Of a stretch of DNA of 64,000 bases, positions 1-12,100 are shown piece by piece. The notes under the pieces were generated by a model. The model made no database searches. It was not told the DNA's origin and saw only the letters and a program-made list of their open reading frames with translations. Source of the stretch: Sanderia malayensis (Eukaryota > Cnidaria > Scyphozoa > Semaeostomeae > Pelagiidae). The stretch lies in contig RQOL01000876.1 of the NCBI GenBank assembly GCA_013076295.1, forward strand, positions 992,001 through 1,056,000. The letters run 5' to 3'. Numbering within the stretch: position 1 is the first letter of the stretch; the number at the start of each line of letters is the position of its first letter. The translations under genes were made by a program, and so were the position numbers.

Positions 1-1207
1 GGCCCTTCTGGGGGTCACATGGGTATTACTCGCACTATCTGCAGGGCTAAAGAGCGGTTCTTTTGGCCTCAAATGCATGCATCAATTAAATCATTTATTC
101 AAAGCTGTCCTGAATGTAGCCAAATTAAGCAGAATCCACACAACACCAAGGCCCCTTTACAACCCATTCAGATTAGCGAGCCATTTGTTTTTTGGGCTAT
201 GGACTATATGGGGCCTATTAAGGAAACATCACGCGGAAACAAACACATACTTGTGCTCATGGACCACTTCACCAAATGGTGTGAAGCATTCCCTACTCCC
301 GATCAGAAAGCGTCGACTGTAGCTAATATTCTTGTGTCTCATGTTTTTTCTCGTTTTGGCCCACCTACAGTTCTCCATTCCGACCAGGGTCGCAATTTTG
401 ATAGCATACTAATGCATGAAATATATGGTTTGATGGGCATCAAAAAGACCCGTACCACTGCCTACCATCCTCAATGTGATGGACTTGTAGAGAGACAAAA
501 TCGTACCCTTCAAAGTATCATCTCTAGCTTTGTTTCAGAACATACTGTTGATTGGGATGATTGGCTAGCCCAAGCAGTCTTCGCATATAACACAAGTGTT
601 CACGAGTCAACAGGTATTTCTCCCTATGAGATGGTATATTTGGACGCCAGCTCGAATGCCTATCGAAGTTGAGTTGGGTGTTCCCCTACGAAATCCTACC
701 AGCCAGTCAAATTATAGCCAGTCATTGAGGAAAGCTCTTAGCCACTCGAATCAACTTGCACAGCGTAATTTAGTCAATGCTAGAACTAAGCAAGCTTCCC
801 AGTACGACAACAAGAGTAAGAGAAACTGGCAGCCCTTTGAGTCGGGACAGACGGTCTGGCTTTGGCGCCCCAAGCATTGGAAATTCGGTAAACGATGGAC
901 TGGCCCTTACAGAATACAGTCAAGAGATGGGGTTAATTACCGGTTAACATCGTCCATGGGAAAATCTCTTGTTGTGCATCATAATCTCTTGAAGCCCTGT
1001 GTCTTACCCTTAAGTCCAGGTATCCCAGTCCATCCAGGGCCAGAAGCCCCAGGCATTACCCTTTCTGAAACTGTAGAGACCGAGGTCGATCCAGCAGCTG
1101 GGAACCAAAGGGATATTGGAGGTGGTGCTGCCAGGCCCAACCGACCCCCTTTTCTCCGACAGGTCGTTAATCCCCCCATTCGCTTTGGAAATTTTGTCGC
1201 ACATTAA
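1..1207 (+). pseudogene. Gypsy-type retrotransposon pol 3' end (integrase), frameshifted
   Basis: This is the C-terminal part of a Ty3/Gypsy polyprotein, cut by the window edge. The frame is open from base 1 and starts inside the HHCC zinc finger (GHMGI at its start, CPECSQIK at its end). The DDE integrase core follows: the first Asp in MDYMGP, the second in HSDQGRNFD, and the Glu in QCDGLVERQN. Near 632-650 the frame shifts by a net +1, just after SPYEMVY, and the rest continues in another frame with a chromodomain-like GPY/F module (WTGPYRI) and a proline-rich tail that stops at 1205-1207. The same protein family occurs in the - strand Gypsy element at 35-44 kb, which has an intact frame where this copy breaks. 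The copy is therefore dead for integration unless the break is a sequencing error. Upstream domains (gag, protease, RT) would lie outside the window. Confidence 0.9.
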
Positions 1208-1719
1208 ATGATTTTAAATGTAATTTAAAAATGGTTAAGGTTGAAAGAAATTGCATCGCTCGCTGACAACCATATCCGTGTTACTGTCGCGACACGGATA
1301 TAAATCCTTAGGCAAAGTTCATTAACACACCCTAAATATTGGGGCACTAGGGAGACCCTTATCCACGCGTTTAGCGCGGCACGTTTTGTAGGGATTAAAT
1401 CCTTGGGGCATATAGGAGTACAGAGTGTAGCATTTCTAATCATTCTTCGTTGGAACTCAGAGAGCTAGCACAATTTCTCCCACCCTCCCTCTCCTTATTA
1501 TTGTTTATTGATTTGCATTATGATTTCAGTCATTGTTCTGTAGTTTGACCATTCGGTCAGTACTGCCTGGTGTACCGGCCGGAGTTTGTCGGAATCACCG
1601 ACCGTAAATGCCTTTCTTTGCTCAAGCAATCCGGGCCGGTAGGCTAACCGCCCAATTTCTTGAGATAGCTTAATGCATGCATACTTTTTCCGTTTTTCAA
1701 CTTGTAAGGGAGGGGAAGA
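1208..1719 (+). other. Gypsy 3' untranslated region with polypurine tract
   Basis: About 0.5 kb follows the pol stop and I see no coding potential in it. It ends in a purine run at about 1706-1719 (AAGGGAGGGGAAG), placed exactly where the plus-strand primer of an LTR retrotransposon belongs, directly before a TG dinucleotide. The Gypsy copy at 35 kb has no such long spacer: its pol stop lies about 10 bp from the polypurine tract. The two copies are therefore related but not the same subfamily. Confidence 0.5.
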
Positions 1720-1921
1720 TGTAATATTATGCCTTCGTAAGTATAAATTGTATCATGTCTGTGTTAAAATATTAGAAGTAGAATCGTGTTCGTGTTAGTT
1801 ATATTGTTTTCCTGTGATGTACTTGTGACCGTGTCGTTTGTCTATATTATATCCGTTGTTGCTGTCACTATTGATTGATGTGTCATATTATGATTGTTTT
1901 AACTTAGGTAAAATTATAACA
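1720..1921 (+). repeat. Possible 3' LTR of the edge Gypsy element
   Basis: A TG follows the polypurine tract at 1720, and the sequence TGTAATATT could be an LTR 5' end. A possible end is the TATAACA at about 1915-1921. The 5' LTR is outside the window, so the length cannot be confirmed; only the start is reasonably supported. Confidence 0.3.
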
Positions 1922-3218
1922 GTATTTTAGTTGAATGATTGATCTTGAGCAAGCAACATCTTGTGTTCTCTTGAGTTATACCTGCTTTACCCAGCCACGC
2001 TACATATTGTTTTTTATACATGAATACAGCAGTCCAAACAAGATTAACAAGGTGCTTTCCATAAAGGCCAGTGCATTGGGCTCCAAGAAAGAGATTCGAA
2101 ATGCATATTCCTCTCTTCTCGAGCTCCTTTACATCTTTTATTCGTTTAGAAGCAGTACATTCTTCGATTTCCGCTGTTCTTTCGAGCTGTATTAACTTGA
2201 GCTGCTCTTGCACAAATTTTTCCAAGTACCTGTTGTTGATTTGCGTTCTGGCACAGAATGTAAATCTTTGAAATGCCCTTAAACCGGATGGTGCTCAGTG
2301 AACCAATGCTTTATTACAGCTTCTTGATTGGCCCTTTAACAAAAGTCTCTTGCGTAAGAAAATACAAATGACCTACAACTTACTGTTGCTGATTTGTTGA
2401 AACAAAACAATAAGTCAGCACTGATTTGTTAAATGAAACAATATAACAATCAGAACAAATGCTATTTGGCGTTTTCAATGCCCAACCCACCACACCACGC
2501 ACGAAAGCGAAGCGAAAGTGCGATTGATTTTTAAAATCTTTGTTTGCATAAACAACTAAATTATTTTCTTCCATAACTTAGGTTCACACGATCGTATTTA
2601 AAACTAGCTGTTAACATTGTTAAAATGAGTGCTGCTGTGATGTAACCAGGACTAAAGCATCTAGCATTTGATTAAATGCACATCAACAAGTTGAAATCTG
2701 AAGTCAGGATTTTCTGGACCGGGATTACTTTCAAAAAAACAATAAAACATGATGATGGTGCAAATGATGATACAATAGTTTTTAAGGCCTACTTCCGCAC
2801 AGCTTTTCGATTCTGCTTGCAGGCATTCATTGTTATCATTATTTTTATTTATATTGGGTTGTGATGATGTTACGACGGACTAACATCAAAAGGATCGTTG
2901 CTACAGACTAGCAGCACAAGAATTTCAAAAAGAAAACAAAAGTTGATTTTGTTAAATGACGCCACCATTACATCATCGCGTGGGTATGAATGAGGGCTCA
3001 ATTTGCCAGGCCCAACCAAAGTACAGTAGCTTGGCCAAGCGTGCGTGTGTGATAATGTTGCCCTACAAATTTGTCAAGGTTCTACTTGGCTCTTTTAATC
3101 AAGGTAATCCAAAATTTGGAGATACAGCTGGGAAACAATGTGTTTGTAATTCTGTGGCTGCAATTATTTTTTTCAACAGTGAAAAATGTTGCTCGTTGGA
3201 ACAGCATAGATCTGGACA
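1922..3218. other. Intergenic, nothing recognised
   Basis: AT-rich sequence with only short chance open frames. I see no splice-compatible exons, RNA gene or repeat structure here. Confidence 0.5.
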
Positions 3219-3588
3219 TACACTTTTTTTTTTAATAAGCAACCGCTCAATAAGCAACTAGGGCTGGATTGACCCTAACATTAAGCAACTCGAGGGCTCA
3301 ATTGAATTACTGTTAGCAACTTTCATGTTGTTTGGAAAATGTTTGGTTCTTCTATTTTTTACGTTGAAGTTCTTGATTAACATGTTTACACTTACTGACT
3401 AAGTCTTGTGTTGTAGGCATTACAGTTGATGATTTTGACTCACGAACTTAGGAGTGGTACCCGGGGACAGGAGAGGCTGTTATAAGTACAAACCATTTTA
3501 AGCAACTTTGAGGGCTAAAATATCCAAAATTTTAAGCAACTTTCAGGGCTGGACCAAAGTCTAGTTGCTTATTAAAAAAAAAAGTGTA
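3219..3588. mobile_element. MITE with 25-bp perfect terminal inverted repeats
   Basis: Positions 3219-3243 and 3564-3588 are perfect reverse complements. Each holds a run of ten T or A next to AATAAGCAAC. Reading the outermost TA as the target duplication gives a Tc1/mariner-like non-autonomous element starting CACTTTT. The interior carries about five copies of a TAAGCAACT...AGGGCT motif, alternating in phase, which are typical subterminal repeats. There is no transposase frame inside. The superfamily is inferred from the TA flank only. Confidence 0.7.
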
Positions 3589-4079
3589 GTACTTGATAGA
3601 GACGATGAAATTTATAAAAGTTTGAACACAGATAAATTTCTTTCTGTACTTGATATTCCAAAAAATATTGTTATTCAAAATTCAAAAATAACTTTGCACA
3701 TGCTTTCAAATATCACAGGAGTACTTTTTGCCCCTCAAAGTTTAGGATTCACTGATCAAGGCTTCCTGCAGCACAGGGATGTTGGCTCGGGATGATTCGC
3801 TGACCTTCCACTTTGTTAAACTTGAACGTGAGACTGGGTTGATTTTCGTTTGCCATTTTATCATGATTGTATTGTATTACTGAATCATGGAGCAATAGAA
3901 GAGTATCTTTTTTGTTTAACATTCTTAAAAATTTACAGGAAAGTAATGGCTTGTTGTCCATTGTTATTTTTCCATTTCAGTTCACATAATAGAGTAGGAC
4001 ATATGTAGAACGCAAATCTTAGGATAGTATATCCCTTGTTGCTGTTGTTAAGCCGAAGCGAAGGAAACGATGACGTAAT
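3589..4079. other. Intergenic, nothing recognised
   Basis: The 3565-3795 frame overlaps the MITE end and has no recognisable product. No convincing signal was seen. Confidence 0.4.
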
Positions 4080-4640
4080 GCGGGGAAAGTTCAAGCAGAG
4101 CATTACGGTTCGAGCCCCAAATGTAGGCGCATGCTAACTAAGTTGTGTCCCCACAATTGATACAATCATGCTCAAGTAAGAGCATAAGTAATTTTGCGAG
4201 TATATATCAGTGGGGCAAATGCCAGAGCCGAAAAGCCACTGGGTATTCAGTTTCCACTGTGCGCAATGCACTTGGTAAATTAGTGGGTTGGCAACTGTGC
4301 AATGGCAATTGTCCCCCGGTGTACCAGATTGAGTATCCTAACCGGGGAGGATGGTTTTCTCGGCGTTTCTGCCGAGGAACCATTCCGAACCGGGAAGCCG
4401 AAAAATCCGGTACCCCGGGGATCTACTTTCTCTTGTAGATCCCCGGGGTACCATCCCTCTTTTAATTCCTCTACTTTATCCAACCATTCGGACCAGCAGA
4501 GGATTCGAACTCACTACCTCTTGCGTGGCAAGCACACATGCTAACCACACATCCAACGAAGCTGAGTTAATTGTCAAGGATGTACGCGTTATTTCAGCGT
4601 TACTGCACGTTGAAGTGATTAGCCGGTGAACAATTGCTCG
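4080..4640 (-). repeat. tRNA-derived SINE-like repeat with a GC-rich hairpin
   Basis: Read on the - strand, 4562 down to 4498 resembles a tRNA-Gly(GCC) 5' region. It has an A-box-like TGGTTAGCATG, a TTGCCAC anticodon-loop-like string and a B-box-like GAGTTCGAATCC. The T and anticodon stems pair poorly, so this is a tRNA-like pol III promoter head and not a working tRNA. Downstream on the same strand is a perfect inverted repeat, 4409-4426 against 4435-4452 (18-bp arms, 8-nt loop). The left part also holds a second GGTTCGAGCCCC box-B-like string near 4108 on the + strand. The extent of the repeat is uncertain and no target duplication was defined. Confidence 0.4.
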
Positions 4641-5311
4641 TCGACGCAATGTTAAAGTCAAGCCTTCAAACAGTCATCAACCACCTCTTACATCCACAAA
4701 AATGCTAAAACTGTTGTGGGAAATATTGCGTACTCCCACAAATAATTTGGCTATAAACACAGAAGGCGAAGAAAACGACACAGAAATACAAGCGATCACT
4801 TCTGAATCAAACGCGAACTTCCTCCTCATCAAAAAATTGTAAAAACATATGAAAGCATTGTTTCAGCAACTTCCCCACAATGGGGTAAAAAGGGGGGGGG
4901 AGAAAGTAAATTGTTCGCTAAACTGTATTCGTCGGTTAATAAGTCAGAAGAAGCTAAAGAATTCAAATTCAAGTTGTATGTATGCTTTTTTTCTCGAAAC
5001 TCGAGGCTGTTTCATTTTCACCAAAACACTACATGACGCAAGAATTTGTCGGCATTTTTCAGAAAAGTGATGGACTCGATTTTATTCTGATATTCCTTTG
5101 TGGTTTTTTTTAAATATGTCCATGCTGCAGCCAAGAATCTTTTAAGACACCCATGACTGTTTTGGAGTGGATGCAGCAGTTATTTTTCATCTGGATCAAC
5201 TACGATCAATCCGGATTTCTATGACGCTTGATTTTTAGATTGTTAAATCTGGCTTTCACTGATTGGCTTGGCTGGAGCAGAGCAAGTCAAGTTTTGCTAC
5301 ACATCATTCCC
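4641..5311. other. Upstream region of the MTRFR gene
   Basis: AT-rich spacer with no recognised element. It includes the likely promoter and 5' UTR of the release-factor gene that starts at 5312. An in-frame extension to 5228 has no ATG. Confidence 0.4.
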
Positions 5312-6637
5312 ATGCTGAAACTTTCGTTCAACCGAACTCTTACGGGAGAACTTTATTTATCACAGATTTTGAGAAATTTAATTATAACACGCAGACCGGC
5401 AAGGAAAGTACCTATCAGTTTTAGTCGTGATCATAACAGCAACAAGGGATTAGGATGTGAAGATAGGCCTATTTCTAGGCCTACACAACATAGTTCAGAT
5501 TCAGAATCAGAACGAAATAACAACAGCACCGAAGAAAACAAAAGTGATTTTGAACTATCCCCACAAACATTTAGAATTGATGAAAATGACATAGAGGAGC
5601 ATTTTGTGAAAGGGAGTGGACCAGGGGGACAATCGGTGAATACTTCAAGCAACTGTGTTCATATGAAGCATATTCCAACAGGCATTGTTGTCAAGGTAAT
5701 ACACACAACAGCCCATCTCACTCAATAATGACAACACAATGACAGCATTTTGTATCATCAAATGATATGCAAGAACATACACCGATCTCGATGAATTTTA
5801 AATTCATTTGGCCTCCCGTGAATGATGATGTCTAATGATATAGAATTGATACAAAACGTTGTTGTTATCGTAGAATAATAATGAGGTAAATAATACATAA
5901 AAAAATAATAGTGGTAAATAAGAAGGGTTGTCAAAGCAATGGAGGGAATTGATGGGCAGTAGGCATCGCCAGAATAAAATGTATGACTGCAGAGGAAGTG
6001 GTGAGAAGGTGTAGACACTGTGGTAGAAATATATCAGAAGTTTATGCTCAAAATGCAGTGAATGATTGTACATAGAGTAGTTACAATAATTGAGTATTGT
6101 AACTATTTTGAGTAAGGGTAAAGACAATAGTATGGATAGGAATGAATTGAGTAATGGGTAGTACATGTTTCAGTGAAAATCTTTGGCTACCAGCCTGGAA
6201 TCAGCATTTTGGGAATTTGATGGTGCACGCTGTGTGATTGCAGCCCCTTTGAGGCCCCTCATCAAGGGTTGAAAAGAATGAAAATTATCACACTTCGTTT
6301 TCAAGAAAATTTTCTCACATAAAGGCATCAAACTGTCCTCAGAAGCAAACTTTCATTGAGATGTTTGCTCTGCTTTAACAATTGTTCCATGTTCTGAAAT
6401 ATTTAATTAATTAATTTTTCACAGTGTCATCAATCAAGGTCACTTTTTGAAAACAGGAAGATTGCAAGGCGAATGCTTTTGGATAAGGTTGAACATATGT
6501 ATAAAGGAGATGAAAGCAAACGAGGCAAAGAGATAAAGAAAAGACAGAAACGTGCAACAGAAAATAGGCGACGCCAGAAACTAAGAGAGCTTGCCAAACT
6601 GCAACAATTCAGTATTAATAACGAAATTATAGATTGA
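5312..6637 (+). CDS. MTRFR: MTRFR (C12orf65-like) mitochondrial ribosome-rescue release factor, 2 exons
   Basis: Coding exons are 5312-5695 and 6425-6637, joined in phase 0 by a GT-AG intron of 729 bp, giving 198 aa. The protein has the short form of the class I release-factor catalytic domain: the GGQ motif at residues 105-107 inside KGSGPGGQSVN, followed by the family string CVHMKHIPTGIVVK, which crosses the splice into CHQSRSLFENRK. A basic, helix-rich tail (KRGKEIKKRQKR) follows. There is no codon-recognition domain. This matches the MTRFR/ICT1 type that frees stalled mitochondrial ribosomes by hydrolysing peptidyl-tRNA, with the basic tail entering the ribosome. The N-terminus (MLKLSFNRTL..., rich in R, L and S) looks like a mitochondrial presequence. 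I chose the ATG at 5312 because the longer frame to 5228 lacks an ATG. Length is close to other animal MTRFRs. Confidence 0.93.
5990..6166 (-). repeat. Interspersed repeat copy 1 (in MTRFR intron)
   Basis: The - strand of this segment is similar over about 150 bp or more to the + strand of 31135-31290, including the shared string GCATAAACTTCTGATATAT and flanking matches such as CAATACTCAATTA. It lies inside the single MTRFR intron. I found no coding capacity or terminal repeats that would name the family. Confidence 0.6.
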
Positions 6638-7458
6638 TATTGTTCATAATGTGGTTATCAATTTCTCAACACTTACTAATTGGAAATCTGAAGCACCACA
6701 AAATGGTCAAATATTTTGCCAAATTGTGTTTACGGTATTTTATCAGGCATTTTTATGGTTGCCCAATGCAGGCTCTATAGCATAATACATGTAATGGGTA
6801 AAACCAACCTCTACAAATTCACAAATTTCAATTTGTTGTGTAGTTGTAACTGTAGACTTCTTGGTTACCAACATGTTAAAATGATGCTGTAAAAATCAAT
6901 ACTCTGTGCTTTAGTTGCTGGATTTAAACCAAGAACCAATTTAGAATTTAGAGTATCGGTTTCTCATAAAAAATAGATGTGTGCATCTATTACTCTTTTA
7001 CTTGCCAAAGCATCTATAGTCATTGAATTAAAAATATTCCCCACGTTAATTACAGATAGTACACGTCCATAAGAGAAAGAGACAACCAAACCATTAGATC
7101 AATGATTTCGTTTGTTTGATGGAGGTTGCTTTTGCAAAGAGATTACCTGCAACGGCAACTCTGAAAAATGATCTCTTATGCCACTTCTTCGCCCATTCAA
7201 GGGGCACTTCACTTTCTGCAGCCATAATTTCTTTTCTTGTTCCTTCAACTTGCATTGCAGCAAGCAAGAAAGCAGCAGTCAGCATGCATGCAAATGCAAC
7301 TCAAGCAGCCTCGTTTCCAACGCTACATCGTTGCTCTCTGCTGTTGTTTGAAAATATTGTTGTTGATGTTGGCTGAATTGAAAACTGAACTGAAAAAGCA
7401 AATCGCCGTGCCCACTATCATCAATGTAAAAGAGATTGATACATCTGGATTTTACAAA
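6638..7458. other. Spacer between MTRFR and ARL2BP
   Basis: It contains the MTRFR 3' end region and the likely promoter and 5' UTR of ARL2BP. Open frames of 60-90 codons exist on both strands at 7094-7458, with no family resemblance. Confidence 0.4.
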
Positions 7459-8767
7459 ATGGCAGACGAAGAAATGATTGTGTCTGGAAGGTAATATTAT
7501 TTAGCTAACTTATTTAGACTGTCTGGTCTCATAGAAACATTTGGTTAACATGTTTCGGATGAACATTTCTGGCCTAAATTTAAAATTAATAGTCCGAAGA
7601 GTTTCTAACTTTCAAGCAGTATTATTTAATATATTATTTTCTGATTTTGTTTAGTTCAACTCAAGCAGATGAAAAGTTTGACAATACAATTGGTGCTTTA
7701 GAAGACATATTATTGGGTAAACAATTCTAATTTATTTTTTATACCTAATCTTGAATATAACTTTTCGATTCAAATAATAGAAAGATCTATACATTTCACT
7801 TTGAGCTATACTGCAGTGAGCCCAAGCTCATTGTGACAATTAAATTAATACATATATTTGAATAGACGATAAATTTCAAGATTTACAAGATAGCTTCATG
7901 GACCAATACTATAAAGAGTTTGAAGATACAGAAGAGAATAAACTGATATATATGGATATTTTCAAAGAATATGTGAGATTTTGGAATTATTCATTCCCTC
8001 TAACATATATAACTCTTTTTATGTTGTCATACAAAATCTCAATTAACAATTATATTTCTCAAACACAACTTTTTAGACTGAAATGCTTGAGAAATATATA
8101 GAGGAAAAGTTGTGCAAAGCAATAGATGGATTTTCAATGGAGCAATTTCAAAGTAGTCTAGAGTAAGTGAAATATTTCACGTTGTCTGTTATTGTATGTA
8201 TGTAATGGACAACACAGCTTGCTGCTCAACAAATAAACACCAAACATTGTATATAAATTTCCTGTCGTTTGTGGATTACCTCTAATGTGGCTCAAAGTTA
8301 ACAGTTTTAGCAATATTGATTCACAGGACTCACAATGTCAGTTATTTTTCAGATCAAGAAAGGATCAAATGGATCTGGAAATATTTGACATGCTTCAAAC
8401 ATTGACTGACTTCCTTGAATTCAAGCAAATGTTTTTAGACTATAAAGCTGTGAGTAAGACTTCCTTGATTTGAAATTAAATTCTCCTCAATATATTAGGA
8501 TTTAGTTTGTAAACTTATTACATAGTAATTTCATATTTTCAGTATGAAATTACTTCAGAGTATTTTGAATTTGGAATGCCCAAGTTTTATGTGGAAGCAT
8601 CTTTTATGCTAGTTACAGACATGTTTATTAAAGTGCATTTTTTTAAATTGCAGACAAAGGAAGGCAAGGCAGTTGATTTCAGTCCAGGAATAGTGGTAAT
8701 GCCACTTGTCGGTGTGTCTGAGCAACAAAGTGAACAAATCATTGACATTACAGACCAGTTTTCATAA
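7459..8767 (+). CDS. ARL2BP: ARL2BP (BART), ADP-ribosylation factor-like 2-binding protein, 6 exons
   Basis: Six coding exons splice in frame with GT-AG borders: 7459-7490, 7655-7716, 7866-7972, 8077-8162, 8353-8449 and 8654-8767. This gives 165 aa, about the length of the human protein. The BART domain runs through nearly all of it. Key matches are the FEDTEENKLIY string in exon 3, EKYIEEKL in exon 4, and IFDMLQTLTDFLEFKQMFLDY in exon 5 (a split over the family's most conserved helix). BART binds GTP-loaded ARL2/ARL3 and works in cilia/centrosome and mitochondria-related trafficking. The first exon encodes only about 11 residues starting MADEEMIVSG. An upstream in-frame extension exists but shows no family similarity, so the ATG at 7459 is preferred. 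The gene converges on the Argonaute gene. Confidence 0.93.
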
Positions 8768-9141
8768 TGATCATAAATGCAATTATAGGTTAACAGCAAC
8801 AAAAACATATAACAACACTCGAATTAGCTAAACAGCTGTAAACTAAAGATAAGCAAAATATCAAACTGTGCTAACAGGTACTCAAGACGCAACCTCAATC
8901 AAATGTCATCATAACTTTGTGTTAAAATTAACAGTTAAAATAGCTAAATTAAAATTAAACTGTGCAATTTTTTTAATGCCAAAACATGGAATTAAAACTG
9001 ATATATTTACTATAATTGCACACTTGTTATATAACAGTATGCAAGTTTATACTTATACACTATTCATTGTTTATAATTAACTGTTTGTAATATGTTCCAA
9101 AACAAAAACTGATGTGGTATGCAATATCTCTGCATGTGAGC
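8768..9141. other. Convergent 3' gap between ARL2BP and Argonaute
   Basis: 374 bp lie between the ARL2BP stop and the Argonaute stop on the opposite strand. The gap is AT-rich and presumably holds both 3' UTRs. Nothing else was recognised. Confidence 0.5.
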
Positions 9142-12100
9142 TTAAATGAAATACATCTTTGATAAGAGGTTATTGTGAATTTTCAGGGCAGCTTCAAGGC
9201 CATCATTGACTGCATCAATGTTTGTGCTTCCTGATTGGGAATGTGTGCTACTGCCATCACTAAGACAATAAAAACAGACTTATTCAGCATTGCAGAAAAT
9301 GAAAATTCTTGAGCAAAAATTAAAACAAATAGCTGATAAAGGCCTTCCTTTCCTGGGCCACAGGAAAAACTTTAGCGAATTCTGATGTTGGATGCTTTAG
9401 CAAAAGTAACAAATGTGTTCTTGTTTCTGTGTGCAAATTTCTTCATTGCAACTCATGTTAAGTTGATAAATTAAACCAATTTCAAAAAATTTGCTACCAT
9501 TAATATGGATATATTAATGTTTTTGTTGTGATTCATTTGTAATCTTCTAAGATCAAGATCATGCATTAAAATGAAGAGGCTAACAGCATTCCCAGCTATT
9601 CAGGAAACCAACCAGCCATCGTGTGAATCAAAATTACCTTCGCTAGAACCCCCAGAGGTGGTCTGGTATCATAATTGCAGGGTGGCTGGCAAACCAAAAG
9701 GGCCCGGTTTAGGGTGGTCCAAGTCTTCGAAAGGGCCCATATATTTATTTTACGTTAAAAATCAGAAGGACCAAACCACCAATGTACACCCCACAATGTT
9801 TCTGCCTTTTATAAGACCCCATGCACACTGCTTTCGGTTTGTTAAAAAATTGTTTTGCTTACACTTAGTTCAATGTCCCATTATTCCCTTAAGCAAAACA
9901 TTCAATCATCACTACCCTCCAATCCAGTCAACTTCTGACTGTGGGCAAATCTGGAATTATTTGTAAACATTCAGATCATTCAAGTAATTGCTATAGAAGA
10001 AATAACCAAAACACACCTGTTGTTTAGTTGCATTGCTTGAATATGGTAATTAGCTCTCATGGCCACGTGGTGTGCATAATAAGCAGGTGGTGGGATGGAA
10101 ACAGAGCGCGTGCATCTTGCATAATTATGACAAAGCGCATAGGTGAGTTGTTGTAGTTCATCGGCAGTGAATTTACTGTCATCCCATAATACGCGATAGT
10201 GGGATGGTCTGCTTGTTCCCTGTCATCAAATAAAAGAAATGAAATCGTTTAACAGTGGATTAAGCAATAACATGCGTTTCTCCGTAGAAATCAGAAAACA
10301 TTCCTATAATACCGTAATTCAAACTTATTACAATGTACAGTGCCGCAATTGACGAAGATTACTTTTCGCAGATGCAGTTGGGACATTTCTCAAGTCCGCA
10401 ACTTGGAAGATTATTTTGAATTCCCCAGCTCCTGTGTAAGTCGTGTCTCTCAGGGTGGATGTCAATGTACCCCCCCCCCCTCCTCCGCGCAACCCGAGAA
10501 TATGTCAACTGCACTTTTTTCGAAGTTCTCGATAAATCAAAAATTAATCTTCTACGATTGCCACCATCGCTGTATTCTCCAACAGGCTTAACACATTACT
10601 ACAAGTATTGTAATGCAGGGCAACGTAAAACAACGACAAGAAGATATGCTGAGTGGCGTCCTAACAGTAGCCATCATTACACTATCATGCTAAATTTATT
10701 GTGTAAATTTACTTTCTTTTAAATTTGCCAAAAACATGGAAAGTGGTCTAAGGTAGCTGTGGCTATCAATGTTTCAGTTGTTTTCAATCCCCCCCCCCCA
10801 TTCTTCTTAGCAACTTCCCGCTTAGCAGATTCCTCGCTAATAACAAAACAAGAATAACAGCAAAAACACCTACCTGGATACCGTTATGACTGCACAAATA
10901 GAAATCAAACTCCGTTGGATGGCATATCGCTTGGTCTACAACTGTGCCTGCTGGAATATTCTTGCTTTTACCAACCTAAAACATAAGCTTTGCAAATTTA
11001 ATGGGCCTGATTGCTATACATTAGCTAATCCAGAGTAAAAATAACCAGTCTTATTTTGCAGATAGAGTTATTTGTTACAAGAGTTCGTCAGAGGGCGATT
11101 AAACTGCCTTTTATAAATCGAAATTGGAGGAAATTTAGATTTGAGGTGGGGTAACAACTAAAAGTGGAAATTCTTTTTTAAATTCATGCTATCGACAACT
11201 ACGGGCAAAATTTATCCTAAATTGAACGATTAATATTGTCATCCCATTAAGGTTCCTTTTTCTGCGATTCTACTGTTCCGTATATTTGAATCCGAGTTAA
11301 TCTATTCCTTGTTTACCAGAGCAAATAAAATCTTCAATTACCTGATCTTTGATATTATCAGCAAACAATCTCACATGATGTCGTTTTTGAACGGTGATAA
11401 ATGTGATTCCTGGCTGGTAGTCTTTGTCGAGATCATGGCAAGCTTTACGAATAGCTACCAACTCGTGCTCCAAAACCTGTTACAAAAACATATATTTCAT
11501 AATATAGACATACAGACACTGTGCACTGTGCTCACTGTGCTCTAGAAACATATTGGCTCTACAAGGACCCAATCAGAATGCGGCAGTGCCTAATCGCTAT
11601 CTGGGGCCAGTTGGTGATACGTTTTTTATAACTTTGTTTATAAGAAACTAGTCCTACGGCAGTCAAAAATCTAAGAAACTCTAGTACTAGGTTAAAAAAA
11701 TTTAAGAAACTAAAAATTTTCTATTTCTAAAAAAAGAGCCAATTGACTATACTGCAGTTTGCGTGGGTATTCCCTTCGTGAATAAAGTATCAAGAGAGGA
11801 TGAATATTTCTTTCTGAACAGTTGGATGTTACAAGCTTAAATCTTGTAAAATTTAGCTTTTGACTTTGACCTGTATGGGCTTTTCGTGACGACCTGCGTT
11901 TACTTCAATCCAAAAATGCTCAGCTTCAAAACCATAAAGAAATTTTAGGCCCAAAATAAGAAAGAAATTTTAAAACTTTTGGTACTAAAACACCAAAATG
12001 TTCATGACAAATTAAAAAACTTTTCGTATTAGGTCCTGATCCAAGTTTCTTACAAAAGAAAACGTGTAACTGAAAGTTTTGTCATGGAAGTAAAAGTCGA

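Noticed and set aside
4409..4452. Vector polylinker contamination
   Set aside because: The sequence resembles KpnI/SmaI/BamHI order but differs from common polylinkers, is inverted on itself and is embedded in ordinary flanking sequence.
4498..4562. tRNA-Gly gene candidate
   Set aside because: A-box and B-box-like strings are present, but the T and anticodon stems do not pair; treated as a SINE head.
7094..7285. Possible - strand first exon (MAAESEVPLEWAKKWHK...) before a GTAATC donor-like site
   Set aside because: No second exon could be joined before MTRFR and no family is recognised.
9571..9966. 131-codon + strand frame
   Set aside because: Lies within the last intron of the Argonaute gene on the opposite strand; composition and content show no family resemblance.
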